64,000 bases of DNA from Hyphomonadaceae bacterium. Its GTDB lineage: Bacteria; Pseudomonadota; Alphaproteobacteria; Caulobacterales; Aquidulcibacteraceae. A program made the position numbers and the translations under genes. Below, piece by piece: positions 16,524-26,644 of this stretch. The notes beneath the pieces were generated by a model. That model did not search any database, had not been told where the DNA came from, and worked only from the letters and a program-made list of their open reading frames with translations. The stretch covers positions 1 to 64,000 of the forward strand of contig JAEUMT010000013.1 of assembly GCA_016791365.1 (NCBI GenBank), given 5' to 3'. The number at the start of each line of letters is the position of its first letter. The stretch's first letter is position 1.

Positions 16524-16603
16524 CTCTCGTCATTTAGCCGCTTTTCCTGACATGCTGCGGCGCGTTAAGCTGATGCGCGAATTCTCCAAGGCATTTTCTG
16601 AAC

Positions 16604-17587
16604 ATGACTGCTGCTGACGATCTCCTCTCCGCCAAGCCGGATAAGACGGTTTCGGCCCGCGACTTTGGCGTTGAAAGCGACATGAAGGTCCCGGCCTTCT
16701 CGAAGAAGACGGAATACGTCCCAGACATCGATCCGGCGTACCGCTTCGATCCGCAGACGACTTTGGCGATCCTGGCGGGCTTCGCGCACAACCGGCGCGT
16801 GATGGTTCAGGGCTATCACGGCACGGGCAAGTCGACGCACGTGGAGCAGGTGGCGGCGCGGCTGAACTGGCCGATGGTGCGGATCAATCTGGACAGCCAC
16901 GTGTCGCGCATCGACCTCGTCGGCAAGGATGCGATCGTCTTGAAGGACGGCAAGCAGGTCACCGAGTTTCGCGAAGGCATGCTACCATGGGCGCTGCAGC
17001 GGCCGGTGGCGATCTGCTTCGATGAATACGATGCGGGCCGCCCGGACGTGATGTTCGTGATCCAGCGCGTATTGGAAGCGAGCGGCAAGTTGACCTTGCT
17101 CGACCAGAACCGCGTTATCAGCGCCAATCCGTACTTCCGGTTGTTTTCGACGACGAACACGATCGGCCTGGGCGATACGACGGGGCTTTATCACGGCACC
17201 CAGCAGATCAACCAAGGTCAGATGGACCGTTGGTCGATCGTGACGACGTTGAACTATCTCGATCACGACGCCGAAGCGGAGATCGTGATCGCCAAGGCGC
17301 CGACTTACAACAATCCGGAAGGCAAGCGCACGATCATGGCGATGGTGCGCGTCGCGGACATGACGCGCAATGCGTTCATGAATGGCGACATCTCGACGGT
17401 GATGAGCCCGCGTACGGTGATCACCTGGGCGCAGAACGCGGAGATTTTCGGCGATGTCGGCCTCGCGTTCCGGATGACGTTCCTGAACAAGTGCGATGAA
17501 CTGGAGCGGCCGACGGTGGCTGAGTTCTATCAACGCGCGTTCGGCGCCGATCTGCCGGAAGCGGCGACGCGGGTGAAGGTGGCGTGA
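16604..17587 (+). CDS. cobS: Cobaltochelatase AAA+ subunit CobS
   Basis: 327 residues. MoxR-type AAA+ ATPase: Walker [11 protein letters not shown] at about 68-77, Walker [14 protein letters not shown], sensor [19 protein letters not shown]. The protein text is typical of CobS, the ATPase that powers cobalt insertion into hydrogenobyrinate diamide together with CobT and CobN. No other corrin synthesis genes are in the window, and cobS/cobT are kept at this locus across alphaproteobacteria. The stop overlaps the GTG of a secreted-protein gene (GTGA, 17584-17587). Confidence 0.95.
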   Translation: MTAADDLLSAKPDKTVSARDFGVESDMKVPAFSKKTEYVPDIDPAYRFDPQTTLAILAGFAHNRRVMVQGYHGTGKSTHVEQVAARLNWPMVRINLDSHVSRIDLVGKDAIVLKDGKQVTEFREGMLPWALQRPVAICFDEYDAGRPDVMFVIQRVLEASGKLTLLDQNRVISANPYFRLFSTTNTIGLGDTTGLYHGTQQINQGQMDRWSIVTTLNYLDHDAEAEIVIAKAPTYNNPEGKRTIMAMVRVADMTRNAFMNGDISTVMSPRTVITWAQNAEIFGDVGLAFRMTFLNKCDELERPTVAEFYQRAFGADLPEAATRVKVA

Positions 17588-18249
17588 AACTCGCGGCGGC
17601 CGGCGCGTTAGTTGCTGCTGCCCTTGCACTTGGCGCGGAAGCACACGCGTGTGTGCCGCTTGATTTTGGCCAGGTGAGCGCGCCGCAAGGCACCGCCACT
17701 CAGCAAATGGTGGCGCGTGCCGCCAGCATCGAGCTGATGCGTGTCGATCAGCGTGAGCACGTGCTTGATACGGGCATGTATGAATACGGTCCGATCTATC
17801 GTTACACCTTGCGGCCTGTTGAGACATTGGCCGGACGAACCCGCGGCCGATTGAACGTGTACGCGTTCGATCAGAGCGCCCCCGTCGGTCAGTATCTAAG
17901 GCCCGAGCACTGGTGGGAGCCTCCCTTCGATCTTGCCCCCGGCGTCGTGTTTCCTGATCCCAACGACCTTGAGAACACGCCTGCATGCGTGGGGTTGGCG
18001 TATTTTGAGCTTGGCGCCACCTATCTCATTTTCCGAGATCGCGGAGGTGAGATTTTGCAACCCACTCACTTGGTCCACAGCAGCACGATGGGCGATCTAC
18101 AGATCAACGGTCCGGCGTTTGAACGAATTCAAGTTCCGAATTCTGCGTGGCTTTCGGAAGTGAGAAATGAGGTTGCCCTGCAAGGGGCGCGGCAACCTCT
18201 GTTCTTCGATTGGCTGTTTGACGCCGTTATCGGTCCGCCCCGAAATTAG
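17584..18249 (+). CDS. Secreted protein between cobS and cobT, TIMP/NTR-like pattern
   Basis: 221 residues. Signal peptide ([22 protein letters not shown]) followed at once by ACVPLDFG, as in the protein at 4600-5115. Further shared pattern: a strand before [22 protein letters not shown] (compare VTLRSIRGLKG) and a second Cys later (TPACVGL). No catalytic motif. GTG start overlapping the cobS stop suggests co-translation with cobS, although the product is exported. Its stop interlocks with the LprI-like gene in TTAG. Function unknown. Confidence 0.75.
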   Translation: MKLAAAGALVAAALALGAEAHACVPLDFGQVSAPQGTATQQMVARAASIELMRVDQREHVLDTGMYEYGPIYRYTLRPVETLAGRTRGRLNVYAFDQSAPVGQYLRPEHWWEPPFDLAPGVVFPDPNDLENTPACVGLAYFELGATYLIFRDRGGEILQPTHLVHSSTMGDLQINGPAFERIQVPNSAWLSEVRNEVALQGARQPLFFDWLFDAVIGPPRN

Positions 18250-18665
18250 CGTGCCGCCAGCACCTGCTCGGCCTGGCGCAACTCGTTGGTACGATCGGTG
18301 ATCTGCTCGACCAGGCAACCGCGCACGAGCGCATCGTAGCCGCGCGAGCCCACGTCTTGCTGCGTGAGATACCGGCATTCGGCGTCGCGGAGGGTGATCC
18401 AGGCGCGTTCGCTTTCGCGGAGTGAGGCTTCCTGGCTGTACCAGCCGCGGAAGCGGCGGTCGTTGCGGTCATCGGCGCGGGCGTCGGCGATGCGGCGCTG
18501 GTAGATTTGGTTGAGGCGGCGATCGGCGTTGGCGACGTCCTGGACGGTCGCGGGGCCGAACTCATCGTCGCGATCGCGACCGCCGCGGCGTTCTTGCGCG
18601 CTGGCTACGGTGATAGCGCCGCCGAGCAGGGCGACGGCGAGAAGTGTCGAGAAAGTTTTTCGCAT
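18246..18665 (-). CDS. LprI/DUF1311-family exported protein
   Basis: 139 residues from the ATG at 18665. Signal peptide RKTFSTLLAVALLGGAITVASAQ. The mature part has the LprI pattern: ADRRLNQIYQRRI..., then SLRESERAWITLRDAECRYL (the W..LRD.EC motif) and a final GCLVEQITDRTNELR with the paired Cys. LprI-type proteins include periplasmic lysozyme inhibitors; activity here is unproven. It sits antisense between the cobS unit and cobT, splitting the usual cobS-cobT pair. Confidence 0.85.
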   Translation of the reverse strand: MRKTFSTLLAVALLGGAITVASAQERRGGRDRDDEFGPATVQDVANADRRLNQIYQRRIADARADDRNDRRFRGWYSQEASLRESERAWITLRDAECRYLTQQDVGSRGYDALVRGCLVEQITDRTNELRQAEQVLAAR

Positions 18666-18781
18666 GGTGATCTCCTTCACCCGGCCAACGCAGCGGCATC
18701 CGCGACGTTCCGAAGCTGGCGCGCACGGTAATTTGCGCGCTACTGTTCCCGCCGTTCGCATAACCGAGTAATCAGGGCGTG

Positions 18782-20680
18782 ATGTCTGCAAAGGAATCTC
18801 CAGCGGAACTGTTCAAGCGCTCGCTTGCGCAGACGACGCGCGCTTTGGCTGGCGCGGACGAAGAGCTTGAGGTGACGTTCGGCGCGGAAGGGCCGCGGCT
18901 CTCGCCCGGGAAGATCGTGTTGCCACATCCCCCGCGCGTGATCTCCGATCCGGAAGCTGAACGCATTCGAGGGCAAGCCGATAGCCTGGCGTTGCGACTG
19001 GCGCACCACGATGAGCGCGAGCATGCGCGTCTGCGTCCGCAAGGCGCCGAGGCGCGGGCGGTGTTCGACGCGGTCGAGGACATGCGCGTGCAAGCGCTTG
19101 GCGCGAATGCCCTAAAAGGCGTCGCCAGCAACTTGACCGCCGCGTTGTCAGATTCGCTTGAGCGGCGCGGCGCGGCGCGGATGCAGGATCGCTCGCTTGC
19201 GCCGTTGGCGGATGCGGTGGCGCTGATGGTGCGGGAGCGGCTGACCGGGCTCAAGCCGCCGGCGAACGCGAAAGCTCTGGTCGATTCCTGGCGCGCCGAC
19301 ATTGAAAAGAGCGCCGGGGCCGATCTCGATAAGCTCGCGGCGGTGGCCGAGGATCAGCGCGAATTCGCGCTGCAGTTTCGCAACGTGCTGCGCGATCTCG
19401 GCATGGGTGATGAGCTCAGCGTCGAGGAAACCAATGACGACGACAATGAGGCCGCCGGCAACGAACCGCCGCCGCCGCAATCGGACAATTCGGAAGGCGA
19501 TGATCAGACCGAGGATCAGCAGCCCGCTGAAATGGAAATGATCGAAGGCGAGGTCGATACCGAGAACGACCGCACGGTCTCGGTCGAGGCGGACGTAGAT
19601 GCCGACGATCAGCAAGATACCGAGATGGACGATCCCGGCGACAAGCCGATGCGTCCGAAGCCGCGCAACGACACCGAAGATCCCAATGTAAACTATAAGG
19701 TGTTCACGCGCGCGTTTGATGAAGTGATCGGGGCGGAGGATCTCTGTCCGGTGGAAGAACTCGCGCGTTTGCGCAACTATCTCGATCAGCAGCTGAAACC
19801 GTTGCAGAGCGTTGTCGGGCGTCTCGCCAATCGTTTGCAGCGGCGTTTGCTGGCGAAGCAAAACCGCGCGTGGAGCTTCGATCTGGAGGAGGGGCTGCTT
19901 GATACGTCGCGTCTGACACGCGTCATCACCGATCCGATGCAGGCGCTGTCGTTCAAGCAAGAAGAGGACATGCCGTTCAAGGATACGGTGGTCACTCTGT
20001 TGCTCGACAATTCAGGCTCGATGCGCGGGCGCCCGATCATGGTGGCGGCGCTATGCGCGGACATTCTCGCGCGCACGCTCGAACGCTGCGGTGTGAAGGT
20101 GGAAATCCTGGGTTTCACCACGATCGCGTGGAAGGGCGGCTCGTCGAAGGATGCGTGGCTGAAGGCTGATCGCCCGCCCCAGCCTGGCCGTCTCAACGAT
20201 TTGCGGCATGTGATTTACAAAGGCGCGGACTCGCCGTGGCGCCGCGCGCGCCGCAATCTCGGGCTGATGATGCGCGAGGGGTTGTTGAAAGAAAACATCG
20301 ACGGCGAAGCGTTGTTGTGGGCGCATGGGCGCTTGCTGGAGCGGCCCGAGCAGCGGCGTTTGCTGATGGTCATTAGCGATGGCGCCCCCGTGGACGATTC
20401 AACGCTCTCGGCCAATCCCGGCAATTATCTTGAGCGGCATTTGCGTAATGTGATCCATTGGATCGAAACGCGCTCGCCGGTTGAGCTTCTTGCCATTGGC
20501 ATCGGCCATGACGTGACGCGCTATTACAAGCGCGCGGTGACAATCACCGACGCCGAACAGCTTGGCGGCGTGATGACTGAAAAGCTCGCGGAACTCTTCG
20601 ATGAACCAGGCGGAGAATTTATTCCGCCGCCGCGCTCGCCGCGCGATTTGAAACAACGCGCCGCGCAGGCGGCGCTGTGA
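18782..20680 (+). CDS. cobT: Cobaltochelatase subunit CobT
   Basis: 632 residues. The N-terminal helical region matches CobT ([16 protein letters not shown]). An acidic stretch at about 215-300 (long runs of D/E/Q) links to a C-terminal VWA domain with MIDAS motif [10 protein letters not shown] and [11 protein letters not shown]. CobT forms the ring complex with CobS that drives CobN in aerobic B12 synthesis. Adjacent GTG 18779 and ATG 18782 are both possible; the ATG has AGGG upstream. The end overlaps the next gene by GTGA. CobN is not in this window. Confidence 0.94.
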   Translation: MSAKESPAELFKRSLAQTTRALAGADEELEVTFGAEGPRLSPGKIVLPHPPRVISDPEAERIRGQADSLALRLAHHDEREHARLRPQGAEARAVFDAVEDMRVQALGANALKGVASNLTAALSDSLERRGAARMQDRSLAPLADAVALMVRERLTGLKPPANAKALVDSWRADIEKSAGADLDKLAAVAEDQREFALQFRNVLRDLGMGDELSVEETNDDDNEAAGNEPPPPQSDNSEGDDQTEDQQPAEMEMIEGEVDTENDRTVSVEADVDADDQQDTEMDDPGDKPMRPKPRNDTEDPNVNYKVFTRAFDEVIGAEDLCPVEELARLRNYLDQQLKPLQSVVGRLANRLQRRLLAKQNRAWSFDLEEGLLDTSRLTRVITDPMQALSFKQEEDMPFKDTVVTLLLDNSGSMRGRPIMVAALCADILARTLERCGVKVEILGFTTIAWKGGSSKDAWLKADRPPQPGRLNDLRHVIYKGADSPWRRARRNLGLMMREGLLKENIDGEALLWAHGRLLERPEQRRLLMVISDGAPVDDSTLSANPGNYLERHLRNVIHWIETRSPVELLAIGIGHDVTRYYKRAVTITDAEQLGGVMTEKLAELFDEPGGEFIPPPRSPRDLKQRAAQAAL

Positions 20681-21669
20681 TCCGTCTGATCGCGGCATTC
20701 GCGTTTGCCTGCGCGCTCTCGGCCTGTGAGGGCGGCCATCACATCGGCGCAACCGATCAGTGGGAAGCCATTGACGTCGAAGTCCTGCCGGTCGCGGCGC
20801 CCGTGGAAACCATTGGACGCCTCGCTTATCGCGGCGGCTTGGAATTGCGCTCGCGTGACCCGATGTTTGTCGGTCTGTCAGGGCTTGAAGTGCTCGAAGA
20901 CGGGCGCGTGGTGGCGATTAGCGACGAAGCGGATTGGATCGACGCGCGTCTTGTTTTCGGCGATCGCGATTTTCTGACCGGCTTCACCGATGTTCGCGGC
21001 GCATTCATGCGTGATGAACGCGGCCGGACATTGAGCACCAAGGCCGAGGCGGATTCGGAAGGTCTGGCGCAATTGCCTGACGGCCGCTTTGCGGTGAGCT
21101 TCGAGCGCTCACAGCTCATTCGCATCTACGACTTGAACCGCGACGGCCCGTTCGGAGTCGCGGAGATGGGACCGCGTCTGGCCGGTGTTGCGCGCTTGCC
21201 GACAAACCAAGGCCTCGAAGCTCTGGCGGCGATGGACAACGCGCTGCTGATCGGCGCGGAAGGCGGGGATGAGGCAACCACACCGCTTTGGGTTGCGCCG
21301 CTCGATGCGCACGCGCTTGTGCCCGCGCGGTTCGCTTATCCACTTAGCGATGGCTTTTCGCTGACCGGTCTCGACCGTTTGCCGAATGGAGATTTCATCG
21401 CGCTGGAGCGTTTCTTTGCGCCGGTCATCGGTCCGCGCGCGCGGATTACGCGCTTTGTTGCGCCGGGCGATGAAGGGGCCGTTGTCGAAAAGGAGGTGTT
21501 GGCGACGCTGGACCCGCCGTTTCCTGTCGACAATTTCGAGGGCGTTTCAGCCGTGCGCACACGCGACGGCGCCACGCGCATCTATATCGTGTCAGACAAC
21601 AATAAGAGCGCACAGCAACGCACGCTCTTGCTTGCTTTTGATGTGATAGAAACGCCGGCGGCCGATTAG
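20677..21669 (+). CDS. Esterase-like/phytase-family lipoprotein
   Basis: 330 residues. The signal [17 protein letters not shown] ends in a lipobox (LSAC). The rest is a propeller-like phytase/esterase domain (PF13449 type): [88 protein letters not shown]. Substrate unknown. The GTG start overlaps the cobT stop. The downstream end interlocks with rpmB (TTAG at 21666-21669). This gene follows cobT in several alphaproteobacteria (recalled). Confidence 0.83.
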   Translation: MIRLIAAFAFACALSACEGGHHIGATDQWEAIDVEVLPVAAPVETIGRLAYRGGLELRSRDPMFVGLSGLEVLEDGRVVAISDEADWIDARLVFGDRDFLTGFTDVRGAFMRDERGRTLSTKAEADSEGLAQLPDGRFAVSFERSQLIRIYDLNRDGPFGVAEMGPRLAGVARLPTNQGLEALAAMDNALLIGAEGGDEATTPLWVAPLDAHALVPARFAYPLSDGFSLTGLDRLPNGDFIALERFFAPVIGPRARITRFVAPGDEGAVVEKEVLATLDPPFPVDNFEGVSAVRTRDGATRIYIVSDNNKSAQQRTLLLAFDVIETPAAD

Positions 21670-21962
21670 GCGGCGGCGGTTTCGGCCAGCTTCTTCTTCA
21701 AGTCGCGGCGGATCTTGGCGGCGCGCGTGGAGAGTTCGGCTTCGTCAGCCTTCAGCAGGAACTGATCAAGGCCGCCGCGGTGATCGACCGTGCGCAGAGC
21801 AGCGGCCGTAATGCGGAGCTTGTAGCTCTGGCCCAGCGCGTCGCTCGCCAACGTCACATTGACCAGGTTCGGCTGGAACTCGCGCTTGGTCTTGATGTTG
21901 GAGTGACTGACCTTGTGGCCGATCTGGCGATTGATGCCGGACAGTTCGCAGCGGCGGGACAT
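21666..21962 (-). CDS. rpmB: 50S ribosomal protein L28
   Basis: 98 residues. [27 protein letters not shown] and [10 protein letters not shown] are the canonical L28 N-terminus of alphaproteobacteria, with the usual basic C-terminal extension. Part of the large ribosomal subunit. Single gene, convergent with the phytase-like gene. Confidence 0.97.
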   Translation of the reverse strand: MSRRCELSGINRQIGHKVSHSNIKTKREFQPNLVNVTLASDALGQSYKLRITAAALRTVDHRGGLDQFLLKADEAELSTRAAKIRRDLKKKLAETAAA

Positions 21963-22103
21963 GGGACTTCTCGAAAACCAATAAAATTGAAGGGCGGACG
22001 CTTACGCGAAGGCCCTGGCAGGGTCAAGGCGAGCGGGGGCGGGAAAACGCCTCATACGGCAGCCCATTCCATCAAACAGCCCAATTTGGTTCATGTCTGG
22101 ATC

Positions 22104-22132
22104 AGCGGGCTACCCTTATGAGTTAGCCCGCT
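22104..22132. repeat. Inverted repeat ahead of the DUF3108 gene
   Basis: AGCGGGCTA and TAGCCCGCT, a perfect 9-bp stem with an 11-base loop, ends 25 bases before the start of the DUF3108 gene. It may be an operator or 5' UTR hairpin. Confidence 0.5.
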
Positions 22133-22157
22133 TCGTAATGAGGAAGGTGTGGGATCG

Positions 22158-22967
22158 ATGAGCAGGTTCGGCGCAGCCAAGGGTCTCCTAGTCGCGATTG
22201 GGATGGCCGCGATGGCCGGTTCCGCGGGCGCGCAAACCGGCGTCAACCGGAGCTTTTCGGCTGTCTATTCGGTCCATGCCCGGGGCGTCGAGGCCGGCGA
22301 TTTCACCTACAATTTCAACCAGACCGGCGCGACCTACACGGCCGGCGCCAATCGTGAGATGAAGGGTTGGGTCGGCGCGGCGCTCAATCGCAGTCAGGAC
22401 TATACCTATAACGTGACAGGCGCGGTGACGCCCGAAGGCGTGCTGCGCCCGACGAGTTATAGCCATCAGGGCGGCCGCCGGCGCGAAGATCGGCCGAACG
22501 GCCGCCGGATTAATGCGGCTTTCAGCGCCAATGACGTGGTGACCACCGCAACGCCGGGGCCCGCCAATATGGGCGACCCGCCGGCCACCGCCGAGCAGCG
22601 CCGCAACACGATCGACCAGATCACCGCCATCGCCGCCATGGCGACGGCCACGGGCGATCCCTGCGCCCGGACCCTCCGCATCTATATGGACGGCCGCGCC
22701 CGCTTCGATTTTGTCATGACGCCGAACGGCGCGGTGAACATCGACAGCCGCGCGTATCGCGGCCCGGGCGTTCGCTGCCGTGTCCAGTTCCGCCCGATCG
22801 CCGGCTTTGGCGACCCGCAGGAAGCATCGACGCTGAGCTTCATCCTGGCCCGCACCGCGAGTGGCATGTGGGCGCCGGTGACTATTGAGATGCCGACTGA
22901 CGGCGTCGGCGTTGTCCGCCTCGAAGCGCGCCGGCTTACGGTCAACGGAACGCGCTTAAGGGGCTGA
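22158..22967 (+). CDS. DUF3108 exported protein
   Basis: 269 residues from the ATG at 22158; AGGAAGG lies ten bases upstream, while GTG 22149 is too close to it. Signal peptide (AAKGLLVAIGMAAMAGSAGAQ), then the DUF3108 beta pattern: FSAVYSVHARGVEAGDFTYNFNQTGATY, AGANREMKGWVGAAL, ATGDPCARTLRIYMDGRARFDF. The family is a periplasmic beta-sandwich of unknown role. Monocistronic, with a GC-rich hairpin just after it. Confidence 0.83.
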   Translation: MSRFGAAKGLLVAIGMAAMAGSAGAQTGVNRSFSAVYSVHARGVEAGDFTYNFNQTGATYTAGANREMKGWVGAALNRSQDYTYNVTGAVTPEGVLRPTSYSHQGGRRREDRPNGRRINAAFSANDVVTTATPGPANMGDPPATAEQRRNTIDQITAIAAMATATGDPCARTLRIYMDGRARFDFVMTPNGAVNIDSRAYRGPGVRCRVQFRPIAGFGDPQEASTLSFILARTASGMWAPVTIEMPTDGVGVVRLEARRLTVNGTRLRG

Positions 22968-22988
22968 TTTAGCTGAACTATCAGGCAA

Positions 22989-23019
22989 AAGGGCGCGGTC
23001 TTTGTGGGGCCGCGCCCTT
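22989..23019 (+). terminator. Terminator-like hairpin
   Basis: AAGGGCGCGG and CCGCGCCCTT form a perfect 10-bp stem with an 11-base loop, 21 bases after the DUF3108 stop. The T tract is weak (CAAGTCTTGTG). Confidence 0.65.
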
Positions 23020-23080
23020 CAAGTCTTGTGTGTTACTTAAGTATTAACCGCAAGATATGGGGCGTGAACGCCTAAGCAAC

Positions 23081-23110
23081 GAATCAATTGCGAATCACCG
23101 CATCTGATTC
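23081..23110. promoter_or_regulatory. Cluster of three GANTC sites upstream of the helicase gene
   Basis: GAATC at 23081, GAATC at 23092 and GATTC at 23106 lie within 30 bases of intergenic DNA; the first two sit in a CGAATCA direct repeat with an 11-base period. GANTC is the CcrM methylation site in Caulobacter relatives, and clusters mark methylation-sensitive promoters there. The role here is inferred. Confidence 0.45.
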
Positions 23111-23215
23111 GTTCTCATTCTTTTCTCTTTGTTTGATCTGAACTTCATTGCCCGTCGGAGAGCTCAGAAGCGGCTCCGGCTTGAATTCGCCACTCCCGCG
23201 ACCCATCGTTGCGAC

Positions 23216-25726
23216 ATGACTGCGCGCGCCAGGACGAAGGTTGTTCTGGGACCCACCAACACCGGGAAAACCTATCTCGCGACCGAGCGCATGCTTGGTC
23301 ACGCCAGCGGCATGATCGGTCTGCCGCTGCGACTGCTGGCGCGCGAGGTTTATGACCGGGTTGTCGCCGCCAAGGGCGAAGCGCAGTGCGCGCTGATCAC
23401 CGGCGAGGAGAAGATCGTCCCCGAAGGCGCGCGCTATTCCGTGTGCACGGTGGAGGCGATGCCGCTCGATCTCGCGGTCGAGTTCGTCGCCATCGACGAA
23501 ATCCAGGTCGCGCGCGATTTGGATCGCGGCCACGTTTTCACCGATCGCATTTTGCACGCGCGCGGGTTTGGCGAAACCATGCTGCTGGGCTCGGACACCA
23601 TGCGTCCGATGATCAAGAAGCTCTTGCCGGATGCGGAGATCACGCATCGCGAGCGGCTGTCGACGTTGGCGTATGGCGGGCCGAAGAAAATCACCAAGCT
23701 CCCGAAGCGCTCGGCGGTGGTCGCGTTCTCGGCGGATGAAGTTTATGCGATCGCGGAATTGCTGCGTCGGCATCGCGGGGGCGCGGCCGTCGTGATGGGC
23801 GCGCTGAGTCCGCGTACCCGCAATGCGCAGGTTGAGCTCTATCAGAGCGGCGAAGTGGACTTTCTGGTTGCGACCGACGCGATCGGCATGGGTCTCAATA
23901 TGGATGTCGACCACGTTGCGTTTGCGTCGCGCCGCAAGTTCGATGGACATTCCTGGCGCGATCTACGGCCCGATGAGATTGCGCAAATTGCTGGCCGCGC
24001 CGGGCGGTTTACGCGTGATGGGCAATTCGGTGAAACCGGCGAGTGCGAGCCGTTTGACGAAGAGATCGTTGAGCGCGTTGAAAGCCATGAGTTCGAGACG
24101 ATCGAAGCGGTGCAATGGCGTAATCGTGAGCTGAAATTCGGCAGTCTGGCTGCGTTGATGGTGTCGCTTGAGACGCCGCCAAATCGATCGGGTTTGCTGC
24201 GCGTGCGTGGCGCGGACGATGAATTGGTGCTGCGCCGCGCGCTGGACGACGCCGACTTGCTGGACCGCGTGCGCGGGCCGGATGAGGTCCGCCGCGTCTG
24301 GGATGCGTGTCAGCTGCCGGATTTCCGCAAACTCTCGAAGGACGAGCATGTTCAACTCGCGCTCCGCATCGCGAACTACATCGTGGCTGCGAAGGGGCGG
24401 GTGCCGAGCCAGTGGGTCAGCGCGGAGATTGAGAAGCTCGACCGCACCGCCGGCGATCTCGACGTGCTGCAATCGCGGCTCGCTCATATCCGGACATGGA
24501 CGTACGCGGCCAGCCGTGCCGATTGGCTTGAGGACGCGGACGATTGGCGCGTGAAGACGCGTGAAGTCGAGGACAAGCTCTCGGACGCGCTGCACGAAGC
24601 GCTAACCCAACGTTTCATCGATCGCCGCACCAGCGCGCTGCTCAAAGGATTGAAACGCGAGGACGCGTTGCTCGCGGGGATATCTGAAGACGGCGAGGTG
24701 ACGGTTGAGGGTCACTTCGTCGGCCGGCTGGAGGGCTTGGAGTTCAAGCCTGATCCGCGCACGTCGTCCGGGCTTGAAGGCCGCGCGGTGCGCAATTCGG
24801 CGATGCGGGCGTTGCGGCCCGAGGTGTCGCGTCGTCTCGCGCAGATCGCGCACGCGGCGGATGAAGACATCACGCTCGGGCGCGACGGCCGAGTGCATGT
24901 GAGCCGCACGGCGGTGGCGAAGCTTACGCAAAGCGCGCCGGTGTTGAAGCCGCGGCTTGAGCTTATTGGCGGCGAACAAGCGTCCGAGCTTGAACTCAAT
25001 GCGGCGCGCGAGCGGCTTGAGCTTTGGCTCGCGCAATTGGTGGCGCACGATCTGCGTCCGCTGGTGGCGCTTGAGAATGCCTGGCGCGATGGGCGCCTGC
25101 CGCCGGACGCGCGCGGGTTGGCGTTCCGCCTGATTGAAAACGCTGGCGCGCTCGATCGCGCCGCTGGCGAGCTGGACTACATGAGCGAAGCCGCCTGCAA
25201 CTCTCTGCGCCGGCATTGCGTTCGATTGGGCGTGCACACGATCTTCCTGCCTGCGCTGGTGAAACCGCGCGCCGCGCATACCTTGGCGCTGCTCTGGCGG
25301 GCTGCGTTTCCAAACCCGGAGCGTTCGCTTTTCCTGGCGCGGCCTGGCGCGCTTTCGGCGCCGCTGGAGCACAAGCGCGCTTGGGGCGAACTCGCGGCCG
25401 CGGGCTATCGCGCCTGTGGGCACATCGCGGTGCGGCTCGATTTGGTGGAGAAGCTGGCCGAGGCGATCGAAAGTGATGCGCCGACGGATGATGTCGCGCT
25501 GGCGCGTTTGATCGGTCGGCCGGTGCGCGAGCTTGCGGGTATTCTGAACGCGCTCGGCTATCATCAGGCGCCCGTCGAGGAGGGGCAGCCGAAGCGCTGG
25601 CGGCGTTCGAAGCCAAAACGCAAAGGCAAGGGCGCCGCCCCGAAGGACAATGCGTTCTCCGCGCTCGCCAATCTCATGCCGCCCACTGATGCGCCGCCGC
25701 GCCGCCGCCGGGGCAGGCCCGTTTGA
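23216..25726 (+). CDS. Suv3-like SF2 RNA/DNA helicase
   Basis: 836 residues from the ATG at 23216, which begins right at the helicase core (TKVVLGPTNTGKTYLATER). Motifs: Walker A GPTNTGKT, Walker B variant IDEIQ, LLGSDTMRP, SPRTRNAQVELYQ, ATDAIGMGLNMD and motif VI QIAGRAGRF. The helicase core plus the long Ala/Arg-rich C-terminal region matches the bacterial Suv3-like group found in alphaproteobacteria. The mitochondrial relative unwinds RNA for degradation; the bacterial role is less clear. It overlaps the S4 gene (TTGA), a conserved pairing. A basic tail (KPKRKGKG, RRRRGRP) may bind nucleic acid. Confidence 0.92.
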   Translation: MTARARTKVVLGPTNTGKTYLATERMLGHASGMIGLPLRLLAREVYDRVVAAKGEAQCALITGEEKIVPEGARYSVCTVEAMPLDLAVEFVAIDEIQVARDLDRGHVFTDRILHARGFGETMLLGSDTMRPMIKKLLPDAEITHRERLSTLAYGGPKKITKLPKRSAVVAFSADEVYAIAELLRRHRGGAAVVMGALSPRTRNAQVELYQSGEVDFLVATDAIGMGLNMDVDHVAFASRRKFDGHSWRDLRPDEIAQIAGRAGRFTRDGQFGETGECEPFDEEIVERVESHEFETIEAVQWRNRELKFGSLAALMVSLETPPNRSGLLRVRGADDELVLRRALDDADLLDRVRGPDEVRRVWDACQLPDFRKLSKDEHVQLALRIANYIVAAKGRVPSQWVSAEIEKLDRTAGDLDVLQSRLAHIRTWTYAASRADWLEDADDWRVKTREVEDKLSDALHEALTQRFIDRRTSALLKGLKREDALLAGISEDGEVTVEGHFVGRLEGLEFKPDPRTSSGLEGRAVRNSAMRALRPEVSRRLAQIAHAADEDITLGRDGRVHVSRTAVAKLTQSAPVLKPRLELIGGEQASELELNAARERLELWLAQLVAHDLRPLVALENAWRDGRLPPDARGLAFRLIENAGALDRAAGELDYMSEAACNSLRRHCVRLGVHTIFLPALVKPRAAHTLALLWRAAFPNPERSLFLARPGALSAPLEHKRAWGELAAAGYRACGHIAVRLDLVEKLAEAIESDAPTDDVALARLIGRPVRELAGILNALGYHQAPVEEGQPKRWRRSKPKRKGKGAAPKDNAFSALANLMPPTDAPPRRRRGRPV

Positions 25727-26010
25727 GCGAGCGGCAACGGATAGACGTCTGGCTCTTTCGGGCCCGGTTCGCGAGGACGCGGGCCGCTGCCGCGCGTCTC
25801 GTCACGGAGGGCGGCGTCCGCATCGTCCATGACGGTGTTGCGCGCAGATTGGAAAAGGCGTCCGCCGAAGTCGCGCCTGGGGACGCTCTCATGTTCCCAC
25901 TCGGCGGCAAGCTTCTGGCGATCAAGGTCAAGGCGCTGGGCGCGCGGCGCGGTCCTGCGAGTGAGGCGCGTTCGCTTTACTGTGAACTTGACGCAGACGC
26001 GTTCGCTTGA
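25723..26010 (+). CDS. S4-domain RNA-binding protein (HslR-like)
   Basis: 95 residues. Classic S4 motif: [30 protein letters not shown]..., then VAPGDALMF. Related to Hsp15/HslR, which binds stalled 50S subunits carrying peptidyl-tRNA. TTG start overlapping the helicase stop (TTGA), so probably co-translated with it. Both would act on RNA. Confidence 0.9.
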   Translation: MSERQRIDVWLFRARFARTRAAAARLVTEGGVRIVHDGVARRLEKASAEVAPGDALMFPLGGKLLAIKVKALGARRGPASEARSLYCELDADAFA

Positions 26011-26059
26011 CGTTCGCGGCGGGCCTCGTCATGTCAGCGCCGACAGCGGAACTGGGCCA

Positions 26060-26401
26060 ATGACCTACATCGTCACCGACGCGTGCGTGAAATGCAAATA
26101 CATGGATTGCGTCGAGGTCTGCCCGGTCGACTGCTTCTATGAGGGCGAGAACTTCCTGGTCATTCACCCTGACGAGTGCATCGATTGCGGCGTCTGCGAA
26201 CCCGAGTGCCCGATCGACGCGATCAAGCCGGACAGCCAGGATGAGCCGGACGGCAGATGGCTCAAGGTCAACACCGAGTTCTCGAAAGTCTGGCCGAACA
26301 TTACCGTCAAAGGAACGCCGCCGGCGGACGCGGACAGCTTCAAGGACGTGAAGGGTAAATTCGACAAATACTTCAGTTCGGAGCCCGGAAGCGGCGACTG
26401 A
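26060..26401 (+). CDS. fdxA: Seven-iron ferredoxin FdxA
   Basis: 113 residues. [22 protein letters not shown] and the second cluster [12 protein letters not shown] give the cysteine spacing of the FdxA type (one 3Fe-4S and one 4Fe-4S cluster), and a C-terminal extension of about 50 residues ([10 protein letters not shown]...) is typical. Soluble electron carrier. Start ATG 26060; follows the S4 gene by 49 bases and precedes carD, an order common in alphaproteobacteria. Confidence 0.95.
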   Translation: MTYIVTDACVKCKYMDCVEVCPVDCFYEGENFLVIHPDECIDCGVCEPECPIDAIKPDSQDEPDGRWLKVNTEFSKVWPNITVKGTPPADADSFKDVKGKFDKYFSSEPGSGD

Positions 26402-26644
26402 TCTTACCGGCGCGCTCCGCTTTAAAACCGCCTAAAACTGTGGTATAAGTGTTCCAGAAATCAGGGACGTGCGCGCACGGACCTGGCAGCTGGATCGATC
26501 CATAGCGCAAATTCTGCTCGGTTTTGGGGAACAGAGGGTCAAAAACTGGCCTCATGGCCCCTTTTGCCTTGTGTGAGCGGACGTGACGTTGAGGAAAGGC
26601 CCGGTTGTTTCAAAAGAACATCGTGGGACACGGAGACACCAAAT

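Noticed and set aside
26545-26566. Terminator between fdxA and carD
   Set aside because: Only a 4-bp GGCC self-pair precedes the short T tract, too weak to call.
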